Part shown: positions 37,501 to 42,451 of the stretch, piece after piece
How positions within the stretch are numbered: position 1 is the stretch's first letter
Layout of the letters: each line of letters starts with the position of its first letter
Assembly (NCBI GenBank): GCA_009760885.1
Contig: CM019702.1
Span: forward strand, 50,224,840 to 50,288,839
Reading direction: 5' to 3'
Source of the DNA: Achatina immaculata
Lineage: Eukaryota > Mollusca > Gastropoda > Stylommatophora > Achatinidae
Length of the DNA stretch: 64,000 nucleotides
Position numbers and translations under genes: made by a program
Notes under the pieces: generated by a model
Database searches by the model: none
Told to the model about the DNA's origin: nothing
The model's input: the letters and a program-made list of their open reading frames with translations, nothing else

Positions 37501-40500
37501 TCGACCTTAAACAAGATGGTGGACCTCACACTTGAAAGTAGACCTCATATTAGATGGTGGACCCCACGCTAGATGGTGGACCTCACCCCAGACAGTGTAC
37601 CTCACACTAAACGGTGGACCTCCCACCAGACACGGGACCTCACACTAAACGGTGGACCTCCCACCAGACAGTGTACTTCACACTAAACGGTGGACCTCCC
37701 ACCAGACAGTGCACCTCACATTAGACGGTGGACCTCCCACCAGACAGGGGACCTCACGCTAGACAATAGACTTAACACTAGACGGTGGACCTCACGCCAC
37801 ACAGTGGACATCACGCTAATTAGCTACTCAACACAGTAACGCCACACAGTGGACATCACGCTAATTAGCTACTCAACACAGTAACGCCACACAGTGGACA
37901 TCACGCTAATTAGCTACTCAACACAGTAACGCCACACAGTGGACATCACGCTAATTAGCTAATCAACACGGTAACGCCACACAGTGGACATCACGCTAAT
38001 TAGCTACTCGACACGGTAACGCCATACAGTGGACATCACGCTAATTAGCTACTCAACACGGTAACGCCATACAGTGGACATCAAGCTAATTTAACTACTA
38101 CTAATTTAACTACTAGTAATTTAGCTACTTAACACGGTAACGGTGGAGAGTAACATGTGAACATCTTCCTGTGAAAGTCCCGACCCGAATTACTTTTCTT
38201 GATCTAACAACTTTCGTTACAAGATCTCTCTCTCTCTCTGAACCTTAAGTGCCCAGGGCACATGGGGCTTCCGCAAGGGTTTTCCACAAATGCCTGTCCT
38301 TCGCCTTTTTTTCTGCTCTTGCCCAGGTGAGCCCTCTATTGCTCAACATCCTTTCTGTTGTTCTTCTCCATGTCTCTTTTGGTCTACCCTTACTTCTGTT
38401 CCCCTGTGGTGTCCATCTTAGTGCTATTTTTGGTAGTGAGTTGTCAGTCATTCGGAGCACATGTCCCAACCATCGCCAGCGTCTTTCCTCAATAATTGTT
38501 GTCAGTGGTTTCATCTGCATTTCTGCTAATAAGATGTTATTTCTTATGGTGTTTGGCCAAAATATTTTTCTAATTCTTCGTAAACATTTAGTCTGGAAAG
38601 AATTCAACTTGTTTTCTATGGTTTTGGTGATTTTCCAGCTTTCACTTCCATAGAGTAGTACACTTAGAACGTTACTCTTAAATATCCTGATTTTCATATT
38701 TATGCTTAGTTTATTTGATTTCCATATATTCTGCAGCATTGCAAAAGCCTGGTTTGCTCTAGTAAGTCTGCTGTTGATGTCCTCTGTGCTGTCTCCATTT
38801 TCTACTACTCTGCTGCCAAGGTATACAAATTCGTTGACCTCCTCCACTAACTTGTTATCTACTCTGAGTACATTTCTGTTGTTCACATTTTGCTTCATTA
38901 ACTTTGTCTTTCCTACGTTGATCTTTAGTCCTATGTTGTTTGCATTCTGAGTTAGCTTGTTTATTTTATCTTGCATATCTTTGTGACTGCTTGATAATAG
39001 ACAAATGTCGTCCGCAAAGTCAAGGTCCTCCAGCACTGTATCAAGGGTCCATTGTAATCCTCTGCGTTTGTCTGATGTTGCCTCCTTCATTAACCAGTCT
39101 ACTGCCAAGATAAATAATGTTGGTGATAGTACACATCCCTGTTTCACTCCTGTTTGTACCCTAAAGCTGCTGGAGGTATGTTCTCCACAGATCACTTTGC
39201 ACTGAAAACCCTCGTATAGGGCTTTGATTACATTAACTATTTTATGGGGGAGACCATGCCATCTTAGGATTTTCCACAGTGCATCTCTGTTCGTTACAAG
39301 ATAGTATGATAATATAACTACAAGACACTGTGATAATACCACTACAAGATAGTGTGATAATATCCCTACAAGGTAGTGTGATGATATTGTCAATGATGGT
39401 GACGTTTCAATGGCTAGTGATATAAATGCTTTACTTTTATTACGTCTGATTACTTTACATTACTTGTTGTACACGCTTCGCGTCATTACTTTGTCTGGAA
39501 CAAGTAAATTATTACTTAATGGCTAGTCATGGGCCAGGTAAAACTAAACAGACCGTAGATTCGTATTAGATATGTCCGACAGTTCACAAGAGAACAGCGT
39601 ACTGGATAAATGTGTGGTCAACATATCTGATGTTCTTTTAATTAATGGTTATTTCAGGCTAATGTTTTTTGGAAGATTTTATTCGTGTAAAGGTAAACAA
39701 GCAAGAACTAGCACACATCTTTTTTTCACAAAAATGAGCTTTGAGTAGTCATTGTAAGAGATTGCACCTGACTGTAGTTTCAGAATACAATTTTGTTATC
39801 ACTTCTGATGTTCTTATAACTTAATCTCTTTCAGACACTTCTAATATCATACATACTATGATACGCAATATGATATATAACATGATGCATAATGTGGTAC
39901 GCAATACGAAATGTTACATGATATGAAATATGATACGTAATATGGTACATAATATGTATCTTGTTTTGATTAAGCTTTCTTCAATCTTGCAGTCAAGGTC
40001 AGCTTGCCACCATAAAGAGAAACAGTCTGAGAGATTCGAAGTTTAGAACCTGTAAAACAGTCTGAGAGATTCAAAGTTTAGAACCTGTAAAACAGTATGA
40101 GAGATTCAAAGTTTAGAACCTGTAAAACAGTCTGAGAGATTCAAAGTTTAGAACCTGTAAAACAGTCTGAGAGATTCGAAGTTTAGAACCTGTTAAAACT
40201 ATTGAGCAGATTTTATGATTTTATTTCTTAGGCTTTCTGAAGCTGGGCCTCTGTGCTTAGTTGGGGTCTTGCTGTGAGGACTGCAGAGGAGGGGGTAACT
40301 GTCGTGCTGGGAGGAGTGCAGGGGAGGGAGTAACTGTCGTGCTGTGAGGAATGGGGGAGGCAGTAATTGTCATTTATTTACATTAAACGACAAGAAAAGT
40401 GAAAGATTTATGCCCATTTTCCTTGTTTATCTTGGGACAGAAGTGTCCCTATCATTTGTATATCAAAATACTACACTTGTTTGGTAGCTAGCATGGTTTA

Positions 40501-41429
40501 CATACTTATACCAACAACGTATACATCTAAAATGCTACATTTGCTTTGTAGCTAGCATGATTTACATAATTATACTAATACCTTACACATCCAGAATGCT
40601 ATACTTGCTTGGTAGCTAGCATGATTTACGTAATTATACCAATACCTTACACATCCAGAATGCTATACTTGGTTGGTAGCTAGCATGATTTACATAATTA
40701 TACCAATACCTTACACATCCAGAATGCTATACTTGCTTGGCAGCTAGCATGATTTACATAATTATACCAATAGCTTACACATGTTATGTAGTTTATATAA
40801 CCTGATGGTTTAATCGTAACGTATTTTTTCAGGTAAAAAGTATCCTCACGCCGAAACGGGTATTCATAATTATCATTTTCATCTATGTCATCCTTCTGTC
40901 ATGTGGAAGCCCTGTTTATGTGGTCAACAGCCTGTCCATGAAATTTGTCGAAGCCCGCAATAAAACTCTTCTAGGACTTGTGTTCACAGCAGACAGGTAT
41001 CTAGTGGAAACAGTTTCTTACGCAGTTAACAACGCCTTCATTCCATTTGCTGCTTTTCTGCTCATCAGCATCAGCACCGCTGTATCGGTGGTGGAGCTAA
41101 AACACAAAAGTAGATGGCGAGAAAAGTCTACATCTACAACACAAGCTGACAGCATTTCACATCGGAACCAGAAAGTGGCCAAAATGGTGGTGACAATTTC
41201 CATTTTGTTTATAATTTGTTTTGTTCCTGTAAGTATCAACTTTATGGCCATGTCCTTGGAGCCCGAACTGTCCATTGGGGGCAAACACATCAATATACTG
41301 TCAGTAACAATTGGATTCGGTCTTATATTGGAGTCCATCAACTCTTCCTTAAATATATTTATATATTATCATATGAGCAGCAGATACAGAAGAGTCTTTT
41401 GGAAGATATTTTGTGCTAAGGAGAGTTGA
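13305..41429 (+). CDS. Rhodopsin-class GPCR, gastropod chemosensory-receptor-like, three exons (join 13305-13530, 31917-32131, 40833-41429)
   Basis: The three exons join with GT/AG introns in phases 1 and 0 into 345 codons plus stop, with no internal stop or frameshift. Predicted helices are near residues 36-60, 70-95, 122-143, 157-178, 214-236, 262-289 and 301-326. Class A landmarks are GIATN in helix 1, LAVSD (D81) in helix 2, ERC (137-139) in place of DRY, CFVP (276-279) in helix 6 and NIFIYY (321-326) in place of NPxxY. N6 and N190 are N-glycosylation sequons. The third intracellular loop and the C-tail are short. The wording of helices 2, 3 and 7 matches my memory of putative chemosensory receptors of Aplysia and other gastropods; that family role and the plasma-membrane location are inferred. 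The usual Cys at the top of helix 3 and in extracellular loop 2 are both missing. An in-frame stop lies 39 bases upstream of the first ATG. Confidence 0.87.
13665..15645 (-). mobile_element. LINE A, long antisense copy in intron 1
   Basis: Minus-strand pieces cover most of the reverse transcriptase: KGKATGPDNITIEE and LIKSTFIALPKK, FIDYTKAFD, a mutated catalytic box where YADD reads stop-ADN near 14455, KFKYLGAVIT, and the C-terminal end RGRPREM to RHGT, then the CATCATCAT tail at 13669-13686. The endonuclease half is absent; the copy stops at about 15645 against the LINE B 3' end. It is inactive because of stops. Confidence 0.85.
15684..16904 (-). pseudogene. LINE B reverse-transcriptase C-terminal half, open for 406 residues
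   Basis: The longest uninterrupted RT block of this copy, from REEQAGFRKGRSCLDQIF through FIDFKKAFDSIHRDSLW, TGVKQGCILSP, LEDLDFADDITLIS (catalytic FADD), AYLGSYIDQDGD and RRWTYVGHLMRR to TTLRALCDV and stop. The frame is lost upstream near 16920. This stretch lacks inactivating changes, so the copy may be fairly young. Confidence 0.85.
16939..17838 (-). pseudogene. LINE B connector and N-terminal RT part
   Basis: From KSQHKKSVHRKIN through SKTPSEVEEIGIDELWNSY, NRKAWISDKTWKYIHERRA, KTLYNIQKRL, WAEHFQEILN to NKAAGEDEITAEML, VPSNWKKGIIVKIPKKG and SDCNNCRGVT. Nearly identical to the same region at 22734-23675, 53636-55417 and 59934-61199. Confidence 0.85.
17997..18851 (-). pseudogene. APE-type LINE endonuclease (non-LINE-B family)
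   Basis: Contains the endonuclease signature in order: WNVRT (Asn), SEVRC (Glu), QVYAPTS, MGDFNAKIG (Asp and Asn), QINYIL (normally QIDYIL, so one catalytic Asp is Asn), SDHDP (His). It stops at 17997 (DPL then TGA), while the same protein continues readable for about 45 codons to RYSAIA before the LINE B joint. Confidence 0.82.
19021..19339. other. Unassigned, GC-richer
   Basis: Possibly the 5' UTR of the chimeric LINE up to about 19130. The remainder shows no recognisable domain or repeat. Confidence 0.35.
19340..19505. repeat. About 32-bp minisatellite
   Basis: Five degenerate copies of CTTCACACTAACAAAATTAA plus CCCTCTTT-like ends, ending in a (CT)n run at 19500-19514. Confidence 0.85.
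19600..20800 (-). mobile_element. LINE B, old 3' half
   Basis: The minus strand shows the LINE B 3' end (GGCTCGGGAAGGATGTAAG), SKQQPVSWVIRRMEMN, KIGRPREILKRILLREVK and the FADD region, all with many substitutions and frameshifts. It is clearly more diverged than the neighbouring copies, so it is probably older. It fades out near 20800. Confidence 0.8.
20298..20610. repeat. About 105-bp triplication inside LINE B
   Basis: Three tandem copies starting GTCAGTGAAGACAAGTTTTC and ending GATCTTCTAGTTGGATCCCA span the catalytic FADD region of this LINE copy. One copy keeps the three bases CTGC missing from the others. Confidence 0.87.
20991..21165. repeat. About 35-bp minisatellite
   Basis: Five copies of a unit with GTTTTTGTCATGTGTTAGGA and TTAATGTTAATAATA. 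Confidence 0.87.
21291..24330 (-). mobile_element. LINE B copy with 10-bp target duplication
   Basis: TGTTAGACAT at 21281-21290 and 24331-24340 flanks 3,040 bases of LINE B. The minus-strand order is METRRETNRASGMPTPRSSF, endonuclease (FWNVRTM, SEMRWPEAGK, MGDFTAKVG, RNQIDHF, NSDHN), connector, RT (FADD near 22085) and 3' end GGCACGGGAAGGATATAAG. The 5' end lacks part of what the 52.4-55.5 kb copy has, so it is slightly truncated. Frameshifts near 22260, 22410, 22640, 22735 and 23690 make it inactive. It is antisense to the receptor gene. Confidence 0.88.
21336..24381 (-). pseudogene. LINE B endonuclease/reverse transcriptase, broken
   Basis: Four readable blocks: 24381-23695 (endonuclease N-terminal part; its first codons lie in flanking sequence), 23675-22734 (endonuclease end and connector), 22637-22410 (RT fingers with RSCLDQIF) and 22244-21336 (RT palm with FADD, C-terminal RRWTYVGHVMRR). 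MGDFTAKVG carries Thr where family members have Asn, a change at the endonuclease active site. Confidence 0.85.
24345..24610. repeat. About 23-bp minisatellite
   Basis: Degenerate copies of GTGTTATTCATAATTCTTGT, about ten units, directly beside the 5' end of the LINE B copy. Confidence 0.85.
24611..25150. other. Unassigned intron sequence
   Basis: AT-rich. No repeat unit, coding domain or transposon end recognised. Confidence 0.5.
25151..27290. repeat. 2.1-kb satellite based on a 17-bp TTAGACATCAGAGT unit, with higher-order repeats
   Basis: The basic word is AGAGTGTGTTAGACATC. From about 25190 to 25580 the unit is 27 bp (AGAGTATGTAAGATATCACA plus GTATATT). From 25700 to 26170 it is a regular 34-bp dimer alternating GTGTGTTAGACATC and GTATATTAGACAAC. 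From 26170 to 27290 it decays to single degenerate monomers. Open frames across it are repeat artefacts. Confidence 0.93.
27291..27570. other. Unassigned, GC-richer stretch
   Basis: Has the base composition of a LINE 5' UTR but matches nothing else here. A 61-codon open frame (27405-27590) has no recognisable domain. Confidence 0.35.
27571..27860. repeat. 34-bp minisatellite
   Basis: About eight near-identical copies of TCAGCTATAAGTCGCTAACA plus CTGACGCTGGCATA, differing mainly at AAG/AGG/GGG. High identity suggests recent amplification. Confidence 0.93.
28075..28326 (-). other. Unrecognised 83-residue open frame with Cys-rich end
   Basis: The start is Lys/Glu/Arg-rich and helical looking (LKAVLERLRENEEREWK) and the end is GCCGTRRGHICGCPGC. 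The pattern recalls a small zinc-binding end but matches no family I know. No upstream coding continuation was found. It may be a fragment of a mobile-element protein or chance. The surrounding 27861-28800 holds nothing else recognisable. Confidence 0.25.
28810..31735 (+). mobile_element. LINE C, sense copy ending next to exon 2
   Basis: Degenerate 5' part from about 28810, endonuclease remnants (CDFNEKSRR near 29350, then WTSPDG and KNQIDYILMQRR at 29517-29570, TDHELL), connector and RT with FIDYSKAFDCVQH, QGVRQGCVLS, IRYADDTVLQS (intact YADD near 30980), ESFEYLGSLLTNNG, and C-terminal RKLKYFGHIKRHD to the end near 31735. Many stops and frameshifts. The 5' boundary is uncertain. Confidence 0.82.
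30631..31480 (+). pseudogene. LINE C reverse-transcriptase palm and thumb
   Basis: Two overlapping frames (30631-31047 and 30977-31480) encode the RT palm, with YADD preserved and a frameshift near 31040. Domain order and motifs are normal for a non-LTR RT. The first Asp motif is FIDYSKAFD. Confidence 0.82.
31712..31873 (+). repeat. About 31-bp repeat plus (TGAC)n tail of LINE C
   Basis: Four to five units with CAAGGGACATGCAAATGACT and variable numbers of GACT, ending TTGACTGACTGACATG. It starts at the LINE C stop region and looks like an expanded LINE tail. It ends about 43 bases before exon 2. Confidence 0.83.
31917..32131 (+). CDS. GPCR exon 2 (helices 2 and 3)
   Basis: The acceptor is a pyrimidine-rich tract ending CTGTAG at 31911-31916. 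The exon starts GT, completing the Gly codon begun in exon 1, then reads LAVSDIG. It carries helix 2, a long first extracellular loop with YLTGG, and helix 3 ending at ERCLCI. It ends CACAAG before GTTTGTATA (donor at 32132), phase 0. The acceptor is only about 43 bases downstream of the repetitive tail of a LINE. The donor is the first copy of a degenerate tandem repeat in intron 2. Confidence 0.85.
32132..32290 (+). repeat. About 43-bp degenerate repeat starting at the exon 2 splice donor
   Basis: GTTTGTATAAAAACGATAAC, then variants GTTTGTGTTAAAACAGTAAT, GTTTGTATTACATCAGTACC and TTTGTGTTAGAACAGTAAGC follow at roughly 40-bp spacing, each with CACCACTCA-like ends. The first unit is the functional donor. 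Confidence 0.7.
32345..33045. repeat. 29-bp minisatellite
   Basis: About 24 copies of GTCTCAAGTATAAGTGTCTC plus AGGATCATT with point changes and partial units. Confidence 0.92.
33055..34200 (-). mobile_element. Penelope-like element P3 (second family)
   Basis: An open frame on the minus strand (34391-33531; the first 75 or so codons probably flank) encodes the connector SDRVKLVLPFHRHGQMVKK, DIFSDPPLLAYKREPNLKD, and an intact-looking GIY-YIG endonuclease: SHNVIYVIVCKRC, ITYIGETGLRLGDRM, NHFNGPNHRGKSD, ending GLNSLFSYT. The RT is missing (5' truncation). The 3' UTR ends in a hammerhead-like motif. It lies antisense in intron 2. Confidence 0.83.
33099..33141 (-). ncRNA. Hammerhead-ribozyme-like motif at the P3 terminus
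   Basis: The minus strand reads ATGATTA, then A, hairpin GGC-TCGC-GCC, then GAAA, hairpin CGACACA-ACTC-TGTAGTCG, then TT. This is hammerhead order: a CUGANGA-like box, stem II, GAAA, stem III, cleavage U-H. Two positions of the CUGANGA box are changed, so activity is doubtful. Penelope-like elements are known to carry hammerheads near their ends. Confidence 0.5.
34201..34479. other. Unassigned sequence between P3 and mariner M4
   Basis: Open on the minus strand in frame with P3 for about 60 codons, but not recognisable as Penelope. Nothing else seen. Confidence 0.35.
34480..34896 (+). pseudogene. Mariner M4 N-terminal fragment with internal 59-bp repeats
   Basis: Readable mariner helix-turn-helix coding (TQVYEWCKRFKDGRESVESD and RPTTSKV-like text), then four tandem copies of a 59-bp piece of it (34634-34868), then ENPR and TIHEL before mariner M6 interrupts at a TA. 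No downstream half of M4 is visible past 36183. Confidence 0.7.
34634..34868. repeat. 59-bp tandem repeat inside mariner M4
   Basis: Four copies of GGCCCACAACCAGCAAAGTT plus AAGAAAATATCGAACTTGTC and CTCACGTCTGTGATGGGA. The first differs by one base (GAATTTG). Confidence 0.93.
34897..36183 (-). mobile_element. Mariner M6, same family as M3
   Basis: TIRs are CGACGGATGATTGATAAGTT at 34897 and, on the reverse strand, CGAGGTTTGATTGATAATTC ending at 36183. TA is present on the left (34895-34896); on the right it is CA, a mutated duplication. Length is 1,287 bp. Confidence 0.87.
35045..36024 (-). pseudogene. Mariner M6 transposase, broken
   Basis: Three minus-strand blocks: 36024-35806 (LCIKGLSLKEIHEDM, STVKKWAAQF), 35725-35504 (SQERVHAIIHNDLQM, VTVDETLVHHFQP with the first Asp) and 35443-35045 (GAYYANLVKQL, FHQDNAPIH with the second Asp, CSPDLAPSDYYLF with the third). 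All catalytic residues remain, but frameshifts and stops separate the blocks. Confidence 0.87.
36184..36640. other. (AT)n then unassigned sequence
   Basis: (AT)n at 36184-36200, then AT-rich sequence without recognised features. Confidence 0.5.
36650..36847. repeat. 48-bp minisatellite
   Basis: Four identical copies of GATTCACATCTCACCTATAT plus ACAGCTATTTCCAGCATGAA and GAAAGAAA. 48 is a multiple of 3, so an open frame runs through, but it has no coding features. Confidence 0.93.
36870..37790. repeat. 19-bp satellite with 38-bp higher-order repeat
   Basis: The right part (37440-37790) is single degenerate units of GACGGTGGACCTCACACTA. The left part (36873-37440) is about 14 regular 38-bp dimers, GACAGTGGACCTCATGTTA plus GAAGGTGGACTTCGCACTA. 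Confidence 0.93.
37791..38110. repeat. 45-bp repeat derived from the 19-bp satellite
   Basis: About six copies of CGCCACACAGTGGACATCAC plus GCTAATTAGCTACTCAACAC and AGTAA. Each contains one 19-bp satellite-like word (CACAGTGGACATCACGCTA) fused to a new 26-bp piece. Confidence 0.9.
38226..39289 (-). mobile_element. LINE D copy 1 with perfect 13-bp target duplication
   Basis: TTCGTTACAAGAT at 38213-38225 and 39290-39302 flanks a 1,064-bp LINE 3' part whose 3' tail is the (AG)n run at 38226-38240. The minus-strand frame (from about 39289 to 38245) is open: NRDALWKILRWHGLPHK, TGVKQGCVLSP, LEDLDFADDICLLS (FADD), YLGSRV, RRWRWLGHVLRM, GRPKETWRRTTE, stop. It is 5'-truncated in the RT, but what remains is undamaged, so it is probably recent. 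Confidence 0.92.
39290..39382. repeat. About 23-bp repeats at the LINE D target
   Basis: Four units with ACTACAAGATAGTGTGATAA. LINE D copy 1 inserted into the first one. Confidence 0.8.
39383..40015. other. Unassigned intron sequence
   Basis: AT-rich. Weak TATGATACGCAATATGATA-like words at 39845-39960. Nothing else recognised. Confidence 0.5.
40020..40197. repeat. 35-bp minisatellite
   Basis: Five copies of ACAGTCTGAGAGATTCAAAG plus TTTAGAACCTGTAAA. Confidence 0.92.
40475..40790. repeat. 64-bp minisatellite close to exon 3
   Basis: Five copies of a unit containing TTGGTAGCTAGCATGATTTA and ACACATCCAGAATGCTATAC. It ends about 40 bases before the exon 3 acceptor. Confidence 0.92.
40833..41429 (+). 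CDS. GPCR exon 3 (helices 4-7 and C-tail)
   Basis: The acceptor is a T-rich tract ending TTTTTTCAG at 40824-40832. The exon opens in frame with residues VKSILTPKR, a typical second intracellular loop, and encodes helices 4 to 7, loop 2 with N190, a basic third intracellular loop and a short tail ending at Cys341 and four further residues before TGA at 41427-41429. No AATAAA is visible in the next 300 bases. An ATTAAA variant near 41729 is a possible poly(A) signal. Confidence 0.87.
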   Translation, partial: VKSILTPKRVFIIIIFIYVILLSCGSPVYVVNSLSMKFVEARNKTLLGLVFTADRYLVETVSYAVNNAFIPFAAFLLISISTAVSVVELKHKSRWREKSTSTTQADSISHRNQKVAKMVVTISILFIICFVPVSINFMAMSLEPELSIGGKHINILSVTIGFGLILESINSSLNIFIYYHMSSRYRRVFWKIFCAKES

Positions 41430-41439
41430 TTCACGGCCA

Positions 41440-41587
41440 TTTAATTGTCACTTTAAATTTAATTATCACTTCAAATTTAATTATCATTTCAAATTTAATT
41501 ATCACTTCAGACTCAGCAAGAATATGTGACAAGACGTTTTGAACAATCTGATAAAAATCATGTGTCATGTGTTAAAATAACAGCAAT

Positions 41588-41619
<32 letters not shown>

Positions 41620-41625
41620 ACAATG
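41440..41625. repeat. 18-bp repeat and (CAA)n after the receptor gene
   Basis: Four copies of TTCAAATTTAATTATCAC at 41440-41515, then an ACA/CAA run at 41587-41620. Both lie in the presumed 3' UTR or just after it. Confidence 0.85.
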
Positions 41626-41789
41626 TAAATACAATATTATTGTGTCTACAAATACACTACTTCCTCCTTCTCCTTTCCAAAATTCTGCGTCAGACAGATT
41701 TGTCAGGCCGTCTTTTTGTTGTTTTCATTAAAATCTTGTAGATTTTTAATTCCATACTCCAGAGTTTTATTACATACACACGCATTAAA

Positions 41790-41895
41790 GGTAGAGAGAG
41801 AGAGAGAGAGAGGGAAACAGAGACATGAGAGAGAAAGAGAGAGAGAGAGGAGTGGAGAGAGAGAGAGGAGACGAGAGACAGAGAAAAGAGAGATT
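41790..41895. repeat. (GA)n microsatellite
   Basis: Purine-only GAGA repeats with interruptions. It runs into the ATTGATTG tail of LINE E. Confidence 0.9.
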
Positions 41896-42451
41896 GACTG
41901 ATTGATTGATTGATTGATCTTTATTTCAAAAAGATTATAAACTGGGCACACAGGCTCGTCTGACATTCTGCCTTTATCATACAACTTTCACTTTGTTCCA
42001 GACATTCTACAAATATGCTGCTCATATAACAAACATAATTAACAATAAAGTAACTACATACACATATAAATGACTAACTAAATACATATATAAATGACCA
42101 TCTACCAAACAAACATTTCATTACTACTCAGAATAATGAATTCGATGTCTGCAAGAGCAGTCTAAAATATATTTTTAAGTTTTACGATTCATAGAGGCAT
42201 GTAGTCGACATTAAATATATATTGGGAAATTTTGTAGTATAGTTTATATTTTTTTATACAGAATGGGAGGATATTCCAAAGATGAGCAGCAGAATAAGTA
42301 AAGCTTTTCTTGTAAAGGCCAAGTCTAGGTTTTGGAAGGCTTATGTTGTTCAAGCGTTGGCTGCACTTTGGGCTAAATTCAAACGGGTTCCATACATAAG
42401 GCGGAGCATGCCGTGAAAGAATTTGATGTACCAACTTGGCTTTGTTGAAGA

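Noticed and set aside
38249..38950. Plus-strand membrane-like proteins near 38.2-38.9 kb and 47.6-47.9 kb
   Set aside because: Antisense of the LINE D reverse transcriptase.
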